A stretch of DNA of 64,000 nt from Streptomyces vilmorinianum (GTDB taxonomy: Bacteria > Actinomycetota > Actinomycetes > Streptomycetales > Streptomycetaceae). The stretch spans positions 6,838,001 through 6,902,000 of the forward strand of contig NZ_CP040244.1 of assembly GCF_005517195.1 (NCBI RefSeq). Direction: 5' to 3'. Shown here piece by piece: positions 1-11,800 of the stretch; within the stretch, counting starts at the first letter, position 1, and the number at the start of each line of letters is the position of its first letter. The translations under genes were made by a program, and so were the position numbers. The notes below the pieces were generated by a model, which searched no databases, was not told where the DNA came from, and saw nothing but the letters and a program-made list of their open reading frames with translations.

Positions 1-215
1 GCGCCGACCACGAAGCCGGCGCCGGAGACTCCCGCAGCGGCCGGCGACAGCCCGGCGGCGCCGGTGAGCGCGAACGCGAGCAGGAGCAGATTCCCGGTCT
101 GCATCGCGGTGAAGACCGGGCCGAGCGCGAGAAAACTGACGGCCTCGATCATGCCGGTCGTCAGCGTGAGCACGATCATGATCGAGGTGAGCGCGCCCCC
201 TGCCCTGGGCTTCAC
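1..215 (-). CDS. YoaK/DUF1275-family membrane protein, N-terminal part (runs off window)
   Basis: The first 71 codons of a membrane protein whose remainder lies beyond the window edge. After a short basic N-terminus comes a hydrophobic helix and the sequence TGMIEAVSFLALGPVF followed by MQTGNLLLLAFAL, the signature of the DUF1275/YoaK family (TGxxDAxSFLxLGxxFxxxxTGN). Members are polytopic inner-membrane proteins of uncertain transport function. The GTG start at 215 is the first possible one because an in-frame TAG lies 12 bases upstream; the upstream ribosome-binding sequence is weak. No operon partner is visible. Confidence 0.7.
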   Translation of the reverse strand, partial: MKPRAGGALTSIMIVLTLTTGMIEAVSFLALGPVFTAMQTGNLLLLAFALTGAAGLSPAAAGVSGAGFVVG

Positions 216-256
216 ACCTGGACCCTAAGACGCGAACGATCACCCCGCCCGGCGAG

Positions 257-325
257 TCAGCCCTCGAAGGGGTACGGGGCGAAGCCGACCCAGGCGACGG
301 AGCCGAAGGCGAGGCGGGGGCCTTC
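257..325 (-). pseudogene. DUF397 C-terminal remnant
   Basis: The minus strand reads EGPRLAFGSVAWVGFAPYP before a stop. It is nearly the same as the C-terminus of the intact DUF397 protein at 1487-1678 (EGPRLAFGPGAWTGFVTY). No DUF397 N-terminus precedes it: the sequence immediately upstream on this strand is the complement of an HTH-gene fragment. It is a decayed, truncated copy. Confidence 0.55.
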
Positions 326-331
326 GAGGGC

Positions 332-480
332 CGGCAACCACCTCGCCCAGCGCCACGAGCCATCGCTGCTGGCCGTCGGGCTCGCTGTCCACTGCCAACC
401 GCTGCCCGCCGGAGCGCTCGTCGGAGCATTCGTCGGAATCAAGGCCCTGGCCGGCGGGTTCCCGAAGAGCGAGCCGCGGA
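332..480 (+). pseudogene. Remnant of HTH gene (5' part), paralogue of 3358-4158
   Basis: The plus strand is closely similar to bases 3448-3600 inside the intact HTH gene. It starts GGCAACCACCTCGCCCAGC and runs through the stretch encoding IKALA, PxSE and RIAG. The reading frame is interrupted and the match stops abruptly near 480, where the next part of the same gene appears on the opposite strand. Confidence 0.6.
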
Positions 481-489
481 TCGCGGGAG

Positions 490-612
490 CTGCAGACCCG
501 CGGGTACGGGGGCGGCTCCGGTGTCGGCGGCGTGGGGGCGGGTTCAGCCTCTGGGTGGTTGTACGAGATCGTGCGCGGGGCGAGCCGCCCGCTGGGCAGT
601 CGTTCGTTGGAA
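490..612 (-). pseudogene. Remnant of HTH gene (following part, inverted)
   Basis: The minus strand encodes SNERLPSGRLAPRTISYNHP followed by a Pro/Glu-rich stretch. It matches FNERLPNGRLAPRTISYN of the intact gene at 3358-4158, the segment that normally follows the piece at 332-480. The two pieces now face opposite ways, so the ancestral copy was broken by an internal inversion. Confidence 0.6.
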
Positions 613-672
613 CGCCCCCGGACGACGCCCCGCCCCGGAGTGAGCCGCGCCCTCTGCGGGCAGTCGCCGAGC

Positions 673-1509
673 ATGCACACGAGTGACGAGATCTACCACC
701 GGGTCCTGTGGGATCCCCGCTTCGATCCCGAGCGCTTCGTCATGGGGATCGCCGAGCGCGGGGGCCGGCCCCAGCGGATGGACCTGGTCGATTTCGTTCC
801 CGGTGGGGAGATCCCCTGGCACCGGGTGGTCTTCTTCGAGGTCGACGGCGCGGTCGTCTGGGACCGGACGACGGGGGTGGACCGGCTCGACGAGATCGTG
901 GTGGCGGAGGCCGAGCCCGTCACGCCCGGTGAGGTGCTCGCCGTGCCGTCGACCAGTCGGAGCGCGGTGGCGTGGCTGCCGCCGGCCGAGCTGTGGCCGC
1001 GCATCCAGCACATCCGCCGCGAGCACGACCGGCAGATCCACCGCTGGCCGCCGCACGTCAACGTCCTCTTCGGGTTCGTACCGGAGGACGAGTACGAACG
1101 GGCGGCGCCGCTCGTCGCCGCCGCAGCGGCCGCCGTGCCGCCGTTCACGGCCCGGCTCGAAGGGGTGCACTGGTTCGGGCACCGCGAGGACGCCACGGTC
1201 TGGCTCGACCCCTGTGCCGCCGGGGAGCAGCCGTGGGTCCGCCTGCGGGAGGCCCTGGAGATCCGTTTCCCGCTGTGCGGCGGGCGCGCCAAGGGGTTCA
1301 CCCCGCACCTCTCCCTCGGCCGGAGCACCGACCCCCACCAGCTCGCCACCACCTCGGAGGCCCTGCTCGGCTCGATGACGGCCCGGGTGCGGGAGCTGGT
1401 GCTCCTCTCCCGCCGCGCGGACGGTCCGATGCGCGTACGCGCGACGGTCGCGCTGGGTACGGGCGAGGTGCGGTGGGCCGACGAGGTCAGCGCTGGGACG
1501 CGTACGTGA
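673..1509 (+). CDS. DUF504 (MJ1316-type) + 2H phosphoesterase RNA-end-processing fusion protein
   Basis: A 278-residue two-domain protein. Residues about 1-75 match the DUF504/MJ1316 RNA cyclic-end recognition domain (HRVLWDPRFDPERFVMG, DLVDFVPGGEIPWHRV, GAVVWDR). Residues about 95-270 form a 2H phosphoesterase/RNA ligase-like domain with the two expected His motifs, HVNVLF and HLSLGR. The family context points to recognition and cleavage or repair of 2',3'-cyclic RNA ends; the substrate is not visible. The ATG at 673 is chosen because DUF504 begins directly after it, although the ribosome-binding site is weak. The 3' end overlaps the convergent DUF397 gene by 23 bp. Confidence 0.75.
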   Translation: MHTSDEIYHRVLWDPRFDPERFVMGIAERGGRPQRMDLVDFVPGGEIPWHRVVFFEVDGAVVWDRTTGVDRLDEIVVAEAEPVTPGEVLAVPSTSRSAVAWLPPAELWPRIQHIRREHDRQIHRWPPHVNVLFGFVPEDEYERAAPLVAAAAAAVPPFTARLEGVHWFGHREDATVWLDPCAAGEQPWVRLREALEIRFPLCGGRAKGFTPHLSLGRSTDPHQLATTSEALLGSMTARVRELVLLSRRADGPMRVRATVALGTGEVRWADEVSAGTRT

Positions 1510-1678
1510 CGAAGCCGGTCCAGGCACCGGGGCCGAAGGCCAGGCGCGGGCCCTCGACGTCCTTGGAGTCACGGACGTGGACGGTGGCGGGGGTGGTGGC
1601 GACCTCGACGCAGTCATCACCTTCGCTGTTGCTGCTGTAGCTGCTCTTGAACCACTCCAGCTCGGGCTTGCGGATCAT
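1487..1678 (-). CDS. DUF397 domain protein
   Basis: A 63-residue protein that is essentially one DUF397 domain: WFKSSYSSNSEGDDCVEVA, VRDSKD, GPRLAFGPGAWTGF. Such proteins in Streptomyces nearly always sit directly downstream of an XRE/DUF5753 regulator and are thought to act with it, sometimes as a toxin-like or regulatory partner. Its ATG overlaps the stop of the upstream regulator by 4 bp (ATGA), so translation is coupled. A degraded second copy of its C-terminus lies at 257-325. Confidence 0.85.
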   Translation of the reverse strand: MIRKPELEWFKSSYSSNSEGDDCVEVATTPATVHVRDSKDVEGPRLAFGPGAWTGFVTYASQR

Positions 1679-2550
1679 GTCTCTCCCAGCAGTTGTTGGA
1701 TGAAGGCCCGCGACTCCCCCGGGGTGAGAGCCTGAGCTCGGATGATGCCATAGCGAAGCTCCAAGATCCGGAGCCGTTTGTGATCGGATACGGGCCGGCC
1801 GTTGAAGGCACCGTCAGAGCGCCCGACCGCCGTGCCGTCCCCAAACTTCAGGACCTCGATCAGCCCGCCATTACCGGGATGGTCCGCGCGCTCGGTCGGC
1901 ATCACCTGGATCTCGACGTTCGGCAACTCCCCCACCTCCAGCAGACGTTCGAGCTGACGACGCAGCACCATTCTCCCTCCGATCGGGCGCCGCAGCGTCA
2001 CCTCTTCCTGGACGAAGCTGAGCTCGGGTCCGGGTCCCCTCTCGAAGACCGCGTGGCGCGCCACCCGCGCCGCCACCAGCCGCTCCAGTTCCTCCGCCCC
2101 GTACGCCGGTCGACGCGTCCGCAACAGCGCCTGCGCGAACTCCTTCGTCTGCAACAGACCGTGGATGCTGTAGTTGCCGTACAGGCAGAACTCGACCGCC
2201 TGCGCCTCCAGCTTCGCCAGACCCCGCACCTTCTTCGGGTACCGGACCTCCACCACGTCCTGCTTCATGGCCGAGATCAGCCCGCCGGCGCCCAGCACCT
2301 CGTCCACCTTGTCCAGGAACTCCGGGCGTGGGATCCGCGCGCCGCGCTCGATCTTGCGGATCATGTCCTCGCCATACCCGACCCGCTCGCCGAACTCCGC
2401 CGCCCGCAGGCTCTTCGCCTCCCGCCACAGTTTGATCTGGCGGCCCACCGTCGCGACGACCGCCGCGCCGGACTCGTCGCCTGGTTCGACCTCCCACCCC
2501 GGCTCTTCCGTCCCCGCACCGTCCGTACCGTCCACACTGTCCACGCTCAT
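1675..2550 (-). CDS. XRE-family regulator with DUF5753
   Basis: A 291-residue regulator. An acidic N-terminal tail (to about 30) is followed by a helix-turn-helix (about 35-90, VGRQIKLWREAKSLRAAEF, MIRKIERGARIPRPEFLDK) and a DUF5753 domain (about 105-285, including YGNYSIHGLLQT and VQEEVTLRRPIGG). It is the standard Streptomyces partner of a downstream DUF397 protein and a divergent GHKL ATPase, an arrangement linked to development and antibiotic control in this genus. The target of this copy is unknown. Three CGGACAG-like direct repeats lie in the divergent promoter region (2592-2629). Confidence 0.85.
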   Translation of the reverse strand: MSVDSVDGTDGAGTEEPGWEVEPGDESGAAVVATVGRQIKLWREAKSLRAAEFGERVGYGEDMIRKIERGARIPRPEFLDKVDEVLGAGGLISAMKQDVVEVRYPKKVRGLAKLEAQAVEFCLYGNYSIHGLLQTKEFAQALLRTRRPAYGAEELERLVAARVARHAVFERGPGPELSFVQEEVTLRRPIGGRMVLRRQLERLLEVGELPNVEIQVMPTERADHPGNGGLIEVLKFGDGTAVGRSDGAFNGRPVSDHKRLRILELRYGIIRAQALTPGESRAFIQQLLGET

Positions 2551-2591
2551 GCGCGCCCACCTCCTCAGCGGCCCCTACCCTGCCGGTCGCA

Positions 2592-2629
2592 CCGGACAGC
2601 CGAGACAAGCCCGGACAGTCTCGGGACAG
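2592..2629. repeat. Three CCGGACAG direct repeats between divergent regulator genes
   Basis: CCGGACAG begins at 2592 and 2611, and CGGGACAG at 2622. The unit starts are 19 and 11 bp apart. They lie between the divergent XRE gene and the GHKL gene, where the XRE protein would be expected to bind. Operator function is inferred from position only. Confidence 0.35.
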
Positions 2630-2690
2630 TCACCGTACGTAAGGGCATGTTCGCTGGGCAGCGTACGCACACCCCGCCACTCTGAGTGAC

Positions 2691-3149
2691 ATGAACCACG
2701 ATCAAACCCAACTCTTGGCGTCTGTACGCCAGTTCGGAATCCAGCTCTCCGCTACCCGTCGGGGCGCCCGCCTCGCCCGTCTCCTGGCCGTCGAACAGCT
2801 GCGCTCCTGGGAGCTGGAGGCCGTGTCGGACACCGCAGCCCACATCGTCGCCGAGCTGGCAGCGAACGCCGTCACCCACGGCCGCGTCCCGGGACGGGAC
2901 TTCCGCCTGGCCCTCCTCTCCACGGAAACCGCCCTACGGATCGAGGTCACGGACACACGGGGTGACCGCCTCCCGGCCGTCCGCCGGCCGACGGAGACGT
3001 CGTCGGGGCGCGGGCTCCTCCTCGTCGAGGCGCTCTCGGACCGGTGGGGCGTCACTACGGGGCCTGTGCCACGCAAGACGGTCTGGGCGGAGATCGGAAC
3101 CGCGACGTGGCCTTCCGTGTCGCGGCGGCCCACGACGGAAAAGACTTAA
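2691..3149 (+). CDS. GHKL (HATPase_c) anti-sigma/ATP-binding protein
   Basis: A 152-residue protein with the RsbW/SpoIIAB-type ATP-binding fold. The N box is AAHIVAELAANAVTHGR, the G1 motif lies in VTDTRGDRLP, and the G2 motif is SSGRGLLLVEAL. Many Streptomyces copies sit divergently from XRE/DUF397 pairs, as here. Such proteins can act as serine kinases or anti-sigma factors, but this one has no sigma or anti-anti-sigma neighbour. The ATG follows a short leader with no strong Shine-Dalgarno sequence. Confidence 0.8.
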   Translation: MNHDQTQLLASVRQFGIQLSATRRGARLARLLAVEQLRSWELEAVSDTAAHIVAELAANAVTHGRVPGRDFRLALLSTETALRIEVTDTRGDRLPAVRRPTETSSGRGLLLVEALSDRWGVTTGPVPRKTVWAEIGTATWPSVSRRPTTEKT

Positions 3150-3357
3150 GGAACCGGGGCAAGCACCCCTCCCAACCCCTCCAGCCTCCCCGCCGCGCAC
3201 CCGTCACTCACACGGGTGATCTGTGCTAACTAGGCTGGATTTGGGGCCGGTTGCCTGGCATATGCTCTCGCCGACAACCCCCAGACATACGTCGGCCCCC
3301 GGCCGGGACTAGCACTCCCGATCGAGGGCCTGACCACCACGGAAGTAGCGCTTCCTG

Positions 3358-4158
3358 ATGGCTTACTCGCAGCCTAGCGCGCCCTCGCGCGCCTCCGGGC
3401 TCATTCACCGCAACGTCAAGCACACGACCCGCTACACGGTCGTCGGCAACCACCTCGCCCAGCACCGCAAGCTCTCGCTGCTCGCCATCGGGCTGGCCGT
3501 CCACCTCCAGTCGCTGCCCGCAGGGGCATCGGTCGGAATCAAGGCCCTGGCCGCCAGGTTCCCGGAGAGCGAGCTGCGGATCGCGGGCGCCATGCGGGAG
3601 CTGGAAGCCCACGGCTACCTGGAGCGGTTCAACGAGCGACTGCCCAACGGCCGACTGGCTCCACGCACGATCTCGTACAACCGACCAGGGGCTGAACCAG
3701 ACCCCGTACCGAGGACGCCGGAACCGCCGCCGGACGCCCCGCCTCCGGCCTCGCCTCCGATCCCGCCTCGGCCCCCTGCGCCACGGCCGCCGCTCGCGCA
3801 GGCCCACCGCCCCGCCGCCGACCTGCTTGCCCGCCTTCACCTCCACGAGCCCCGGCTCCTCCTCGCCGAACGCGACATCCACCGCCTCGCCCCCGGCGTC
3901 ACCACCTGGCTCGAACGCGGCGCCCACCCCGAAGCCGTCCTGCGCACCCTCGGCGCGCGTCTCCCCGACGACCTGGTCCACCCGGCCGGGTTCCTCGCCC
4001 ACCGCCTCGCCGCCCTGCTCCCACCCCCACCACCGGCCAGGCCGCAGGCGACCCTCCCCCCGTTCCAGGACTGCGACGGCTGCGACCGCCCCTTCCGCTC
4101 CCCCGAACCAGGCCGCTGCCGCGACTGCCGCCCCCACCCACCCGCGCGCGCCGCATGA
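3358..4158 (+). CDS. HTH protein with C-terminal zinc finger
   Basis: A 266-residue protein. Residues about 15-105 form a winged HTH typical of a common Streptomyces accessory-gene family (TRYTVVGNHLAQHRKLSLLA, IKALAARFPESELRIAGAM, ELEAHGYLER). A Pro-rich linker (about 118-150) leads to a helical region and a C-terminal CxxC-x11-CxxC zinc finger. It is probably a DNA-binding regulator; its targets are unknown. The broken paralogue at 332-612 shows the gene has been duplicated locally. The preceding intergenic stretch (3150-3357) holds no other recognisable feature. Confidence 0.7.
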   Translation: MAYSQPSAPSRASGLIHRNVKHTTRYTVVGNHLAQHRKLSLLAIGLAVHLQSLPAGASVGIKALAARFPESELRIAGAMRELEAHGYLERFNERLPNGRLAPRTISYNRPGAEPDPVPRTPEPPPDAPPPASPPIPPRPPAPRPPLAQAHRPAADLLARLHLHEPRLLLAERDIHRLAPGVTTWLERGAHPEAVLRTLGARLPDDLVHPAGFLAHRLAALLPPPPPARPQATLPPFQDCDGCDRPFRSPEPGRCRDCRPHPPARAA

Positions 4159-4285
4159 CCAACCACCCTGGTCGACACCCAGCTCTCCGTTTTGGCCAAC
4201 TGGCCGGTTCTCACGCTCAGTTGGTCGAATCAGACCGCACTCTGCCATCATCTGACCCAACGTCGGATCAGGACCAGGCGGTGCG

Positions 4286-4933
4286 GTGCGCCGAGCCTGG
4301 CGCAGGTCGCTTTCGGAGAGACACCTGGACATAGCGCTTGCCCAGTCGGTGGCCACCGCAGTCGCCCAGGGCGCACTGGGTGCGGCCGGAGCCGGGGCCC
4401 TGGACAGCGTGCTCGCCCACCCGAAGGTGACGAGCACGCTCAAAGCCGCGACCGGCAGTGTTCCGTTCTCGGGAGAGAACCTCTACTGCGGGGAGTGGAG
4501 GTCTTCCGGTCCCTCGACGACTCTCCAGCTCGCATCCTGTGTTCAGGTCAAAACAGCCGACTCCAGCGCGACATTCGGCGTCATGGTGAGAAACGTAGGC
4601 AAGAGTCAGGTGGTCGCCCGGGTGCAAGTGAAGTACACCGACGGCACTCAGAGGGACTGCCCTCAGGGGAACTATCAGCGGAAGGACGTCTGGATCAATC
4701 CCCAGGGCACCTGGTTCAGTGACCAGGGGCAATGCTCCGTGAGCGACCTGAACGGCAAGCATTTCCAAGCCGTCGCGTGGGCGGTCGAGGATCCCGACGG
4801 ATCAGGCGACGTCATGAACGGCACGGTCAGGCACTCGCCCCACCCCTCGCTCAAGGACGGGCAGCTGACGTGCCGCTACGACGACGGCACGTGGCGTACA
4901 TGCACGACGTTCGAGTACGGGCCGGGGGATTGA
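4286..4933 (+). CDS. Hypothetical protein
   Basis: A 215-residue protein with no family I recognise. The N-terminus is basic (MRRAWRRSL), followed by an Ala/Gly-rich stretch (about residues 16-40, ALGAAGAGA). The rest is Thr/Ser/Gly-rich and contains six Cys residues (YCGEW, ASCVQ, RDCP, QCSV, TCRY, RTCT), as in small secreted or exposed beta-rich proteins. The N-terminal segment is too weakly hydrophobic for a convincing signal peptide. The GTG start at 4286 follows GGACCAGG. It is convergent with the gene at 4992-5936. Confidence 0.5.
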   Translation: MRRAWRRSLSERHLDIALAQSVATAVAQGALGAAGAGALDSVLAHPKVTSTLKAATGSVPFSGENLYCGEWRSSGPSTTLQLASCVQVKTADSSATFGVMVRNVGKSQVVARVQVKYTDGTQRDCPQGNYQRKDVWINPQGTWFSDQGQCSVSDLNGKHFQAVAWAVEDPDGSGDVMNGTVRHSPHPSLKDGQLTCRYDDGTWRTCTTFEYGPGD

Positions 4934-4991
4934 TCGCCCGCCGGCCCAGGCCGCCTCTCAGGCCGCCTGAGTCGACGAACGTACGTGACGC

Positions 4992-5936
4992 TCACGTCCG
5001 GGAGGACGTTCCGCACTCCTGTGGCAGCTCGTCCAGGTCCCGGCTGCGGTCGTACGGGTCCACCGCCGGGCCGCCCGAGCCCCCGGCGGCGAGGTCCGCC
5101 AGCAGGTCCTCGTCGAACTGCGGGTGGAAGAAGCCGTCCACGGGGTGCTCGCAGTCGTCATTGCCGACGTTCGAGCTCCACTCGTACACCGACAGCTTGC
5201 CCCTCGTCACCACGAACTTCTCCGGGTCTGGCAGTGCGAACGTGACCTGGCGGCGCACGATCGTCCGGGTCACCTCTGCGGCTCCCGGCCGCGTCTTCAC
5301 GAGCGGGTAGACGAAGGTGTAATCGGTGTAGATCAGGACGTCACGGGCGTTCTCACCCTTGCCGTGCTCCACGGTCATCCGCCCCCGGGTCTTCACCACG
5401 GAGCCCACGAGCCGGACCTCGGCCGGGCTGAAGCGGCTGAACAGCAGGGTCGGATCGTCCTCCTCGGTGGGCTTGGCCAGGCCCTTCTCCACACCCGCGC
5501 GGACGCCCGGCTGCTGCGGGTCGAGGAGCGCCAGCGCCTTCGCGGGCTTGTCGCCCTTGATGACAGCCGGGTCGAGGTTGGCCGCGACGAGGAACTCCTT
5601 CGTCTTCGTCATCGCGGCGGCGACCTGGTCCTTCGACATCCAGCCGACCGCCTTGGCCTGCGGCAGCTCGATCCCGGCGGGCCCGTCGGCCCAGCGGAGG
5701 GCCGGCGAGCCCTTGAAGGGCTCGGTCAGCGTCGGCATGTCCGCGTACGCCTCTTCGGACGGCGCTTCGGACGGCCGCGCGGTCTCCGCCGCGAGCGGTG
5801 TGCTGTCCCCGGCGTCGCGCCACGGCATCAGTTCGGGCCGGATCACGAGAATCGCCAGACCGGCGGTCACCACGATCCCGACCGCCCCGGACACCATGCG
5901 CCCCAAAGCGCTCTGCCCGTCGTTCTCCCAGCTCAT
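4992..5936 (-). CDS. Membrane-anchored conserved hypothetical protein
   Basis: A 314-residue protein with one N-terminal membrane helix (about residues 15-34, VSGAVGIVVTAGLAILVI) and a large external part. That part has beta-rich stretches (VLIYTDYTFVYPLV, RRQVTFALPDPEKFVV) and a C-terminal DPYDRSRDLDELP tail. The fold of the outer part is not recognised, and no catalytic motif is evident. The ATG at 5936 is chosen over an upstream in-frame one because GGGGTGGGG lies just before it and the helix follows at the expected distance. It diverges from the PIG-L gene. Confidence 0.65.
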   Translation of the reverse strand: MSWENDGQSALGRMVSGAVGIVVTAGLAILVIRPELMPWRDAGDSTPLAAETARPSEAPSEEAYADMPTLTEPFKGSPALRWADGPAGIELPQAKAVGWMSKDQVAAAMTKTKEFLVAANLDPAVIKGDKPAKALALLDPQQPGVRAGVEKGLAKPTEEDDPTLLFSRFSPAEVRLVGSVVKTRGRMTVEHGKGENARDVLIYTDYTFVYPLVKTRPGAAEVTRTIVRRQVTFALPDPEKFVVTRGKLSVYEWSSNVGNDDCEHPVDGFFHPQFDEDLLADLAAGGSGGPAVDPYDRSRDLDELPQECGTSSRT

Positions 5937-6127
5937 GTACCCCACCCCTTGATCAGCCCGCACATTGTGCGAAGCGGAGCCTCTCACAGCCACCGACGCC
6001 CGCGCGAAGTGCGCGCTCCCCCGCAACCCTTGGTGCCGCGCAGCCGTCTAGCTAGGCGCGGATCACGGCCCCGACCAGGCCCTCCGCCGAATCCGGGGAA
6101 CGGTACGCAGCACGGGGGGACGCAGCA

Positions 6128-8182
6128 GTGGCAGTGGACGGCATAGAAGCCGACATAGCAGGGGGCACGGAACACGCGCCCCGTCGTCGCCGTGTGCTCG
6201 CGACCGCCGCCGCGATCGGGGCCGCGGCCCTCGCCGGGTGTTCCGTGCCCGCGCCGCGGCGGACCGGGCCGACCGCGGATCCCGCGCCCGGGATGCCGAT
6301 CGCCCGTACGCGGCGCGCGCAGCTGATGCAGTTCGCCGCGCACCCGGACGACGACCTGTACTTCATGAACCCGGACACCCAGCGCATGCTCGACGCCGGG
6401 GTGCCGCTCGTCTCCGTGTACGTCACCGCCGGCGAGCACACGGGCCGCAACCGTGTCGCCGGGATGCCCGAGGTGCCGCCCGACCGGGCCGCGTACTCCT
6501 CCGCACGCCATCAGGGCCTGCGCCAGGCGTACGCGACGCTCCTCGGGCTCGACGCGTTCACGCCCTGGCAGAAGGACGTCATCACGCTCCGGGGCGGGCG
6601 GCGGGCCGAGATCGACACGCTGGTCCACGACGGCCGCCGGGTCGAGCTGATCTTCCTCAATCTGCCCATGCACACCTCGCGCCGCTACATGGCCCTGCCC
6701 GCGCTGTGGAAGGACCGCGCCCTCGAACTGCGTACGCACCTGTCCGCCGACTCCCCCGTCGAGCGGTCCGACACCTACGACCACGACCAGCTGATCGACG
6801 TCCTGGTCGGCCTCCTGGACCGCTACCGGCCGACCGTCGTGCAGACGCTGGACCCGGACCCGGACATCCAGGTCAGCGACGAGGCGACCCGGAAGCGGGA
6901 CAGCGAGCAGCCCGGCTACTCCGACCACGGCGACCACACCGCCGTCGCCTGCTTCTCCTGGGCCGCGCTGATCCGCTGGGTGGCCGAGGCGCAGAAGGGC
7001 CCGGGGGCGATACCGGCGTTCGTCGCGACCGCGTTCCGCGGCTACTACAACCGACACTGGCCCAAGAACCTCCCGCCGCAGGTCCTCAAGGAGAAGGCCG
7101 GCCATCTCGTCCCGTACGGCGGCGATCCGTCCTGGGAGTGCGGCAATCCGTCGGGCTGCGGGGACTACGGCGTCGGCGGGGACCGTCCCCTCACCAACTG
7201 GAAAGGCTGGGTGCGCGCCACCCACCACCGCTGGCCCGGCGCAGGTCCGGCCGTCGTCGCGCGCCCCGACGGGCGGCTGGACGCGTACGGGGTGCTCGGG
7301 CTGCGCGCGGTCCGCTGGCAGGAGACGGAGAAGGGTTCCGGCCGGTGGGGCGAGCCGGTGGACCTGGGCGGCGGGCCGCTCGCGCCCGCGCTGGGCTCGG
7401 CCACGCTCCCCGACGGCCGCGCCCTGCTGTTCGGGGTGCGCTTCGCCGCGCTCGCCGGCCGTGGCGGCCCGAACAAGCGGGAGGTGGTCCTCCTGGAGCA
7501 GCGCTCCCCCGGCGGCCCGTTCCTCGCCTGGCGCGGCCTGGGCAGTCCGGAGCGGGGCGACGACCGGGGCCGCCGGGTCGGTGTGCCGGTGGCCGTGACC
7601 GCCCCCGACGGGCGGGTCCATCTCTTCGTACGCAACGCGGACAAGGGTGTCTCGACGCGGGTACGGGACGCCGACGGCGCGTGGTCCGCGTGGCGGGCCC
7701 TGGAGGGCACCGACGAGGTCCAGGACGGTCTGGCCGCCGCGGTCGACGGCGCCGGGCGCGTGCATCTGCTGGCCGCGGGCCGGGCGTCCGTCGTGCACTG
7801 GGTCGACGGGACACTCGCCGGGCCACTGCCCCTCGCCGGTGATCCCGTCGCCGCCGTCCCGGGGCCCGACGGCGTGGCGGTGTACTACCGCAAGCCCGCC
7901 GACAAGACCCTGCTGGCAAGCACGGACAGCGGGAACGCGTTCTTCGACGGGTACGGTTCCGTGGCCGCCGGCGCGGACGCGAGCGGAACCGTGCTGCTGG
8001 GCAGGGACCTGCGGGGGCGTATCCAGCTACGGCAGGGCGGCCGGCTCCACACCCGTACGCAGGGAACGGTGGCCGTGCAGGCCGCCGCGCTGCATCTCGT
8101 CCCGGGCGGCCCGCTCGCCGTCGGGCTGGGCGCCGACGCCCACCCGTGGCTGTGGCGGCCGGTGTCGGCACCCCGGCTGTAG
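6128..8182 (+). CDS. PIG-L (LmbE-type) deacetylase lipoprotein with beta-propeller
   Basis: A 684-residue exported protein. RRRR at residues 19-22, a hydrophobic stretch and LAGC (Cys near residue 38) form a lipoprotein signal, probably Tat-dependent. The zinc deacetylase domain (about 60-340) carries the diagnostic AHPDDD motif, with DHGDHT later supplying metal-binding His. Family members deacetylate N-acetylglucosaminyl compounds. The C-terminal half (about 350-680) has repeated RPDGRLDAYGV-, DGRVHLFVR- and AGRVHLLAAG-type blades, resembling the sugar-binding PLL/fucolectin beta-propeller. The GTG at 6128 follows a GGGGGGA sequence. The gene ends at a terminator shared with tuf. Confidence 0.8.
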   Translation: MAVDGIEADIAGGTEHAPRRRRVLATAAAIGAAALAGCSVPAPRRTGPTADPAPGMPIARTRRAQLMQFAAHPDDDLYFMNPDTQRMLDAGVPLVSVYVTAGEHTGRNRVAGMPEVPPDRAAYSSARHQGLRQAYATLLGLDAFTPWQKDVITLRGGRRAEIDTLVHDGRRVELIFLNLPMHTSRRYMALPALWKDRALELRTHLSADSPVERSDTYDHDQLIDVLVGLLDRYRPTVVQTLDPDPDIQVSDEATRKRDSEQPGYSDHGDHTAVACFSWAALIRWVAEAQKGPGAIPAFVATAFRGYYNRHWPKNLPPQVLKEKAGHLVPYGGDPSWECGNPSGCGDYGVGGDRPLTNWKGWVRATHHRWPGAGPAVVARPDGRLDAYGVLGLRAVRWQETEKGSGRWGEPVDLGGGPLAPALGSATLPDGRALLFGVRFAALAGRGGPNKREVVLLEQRSPGGPFLAWRGLGSPERGDDRGRRVGVPVAVTAPDGRVHLFVRNADKGVSTRVRDADGAWSAWRALEGTDEVQDGLAAAVDGAGRVHLLAAGRASVVHWVDGTLAGPLPLAGDPVAAVPGPDGVAVYYRKPADKTLLASTDSGNAFFDGYGSVAAGADASGTVLLGRDLRGRIQLRQGGRLHTRTQGTVAVQAAALHLVPGGPLAVGLGADAHPWLWRPVSAPRL

Positions 8183-8200
8183 CCACGCGGGAGAAACGAC

Positions 8201-8242
8201 GAGGGCCCCCGGTCCGCCGCGAACGGCGGGCCGGGGGCCCTC
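8201..8242. terminator. Bidirectional terminator between PIG-L gene and tuf
   Basis: An 18-bp stem (GAGGGCCCCCGGTCCGCC, one G-U pair) with a 6-base loop lies between convergent genes. It can end both transcripts. Confidence 0.8.
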
Positions 8243-8286
8243 TTATGACGCTCCGTCAGGAGCGGCACAGGTCAAGCGATCGACAA

Positions 8287-9480
<1,194 letters not shown>

Positions 9481-9631
9481 TGGGGTCCTCCTGGAGTGGT
9501 TCTGAACGCCTTGCTTCATCGGCGCCAGGTGATCTTTGCTGGGATGCCAGGCGCCGGGGCCCGATCCCTCGGGTTTCGGGGGACTGAGCCCCGGCGACTG
9601 GTGTCAAGCCTAAAGCGTGAACTCGGGAGAG

Positions 9632-11761
<2,130 letters not shown>

Positions 11762-11800
11762 ATCGGCTCAGTCTTCTCTCGGTCTCGATGTGGGTTGCGA

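Noticed and set aside
9579..9607. TTGACA upstream of tuf as a separate tuf promoter
   Set aside because: No acceptable -10 at 16-19 bp; left as possible only in the tuf entry.
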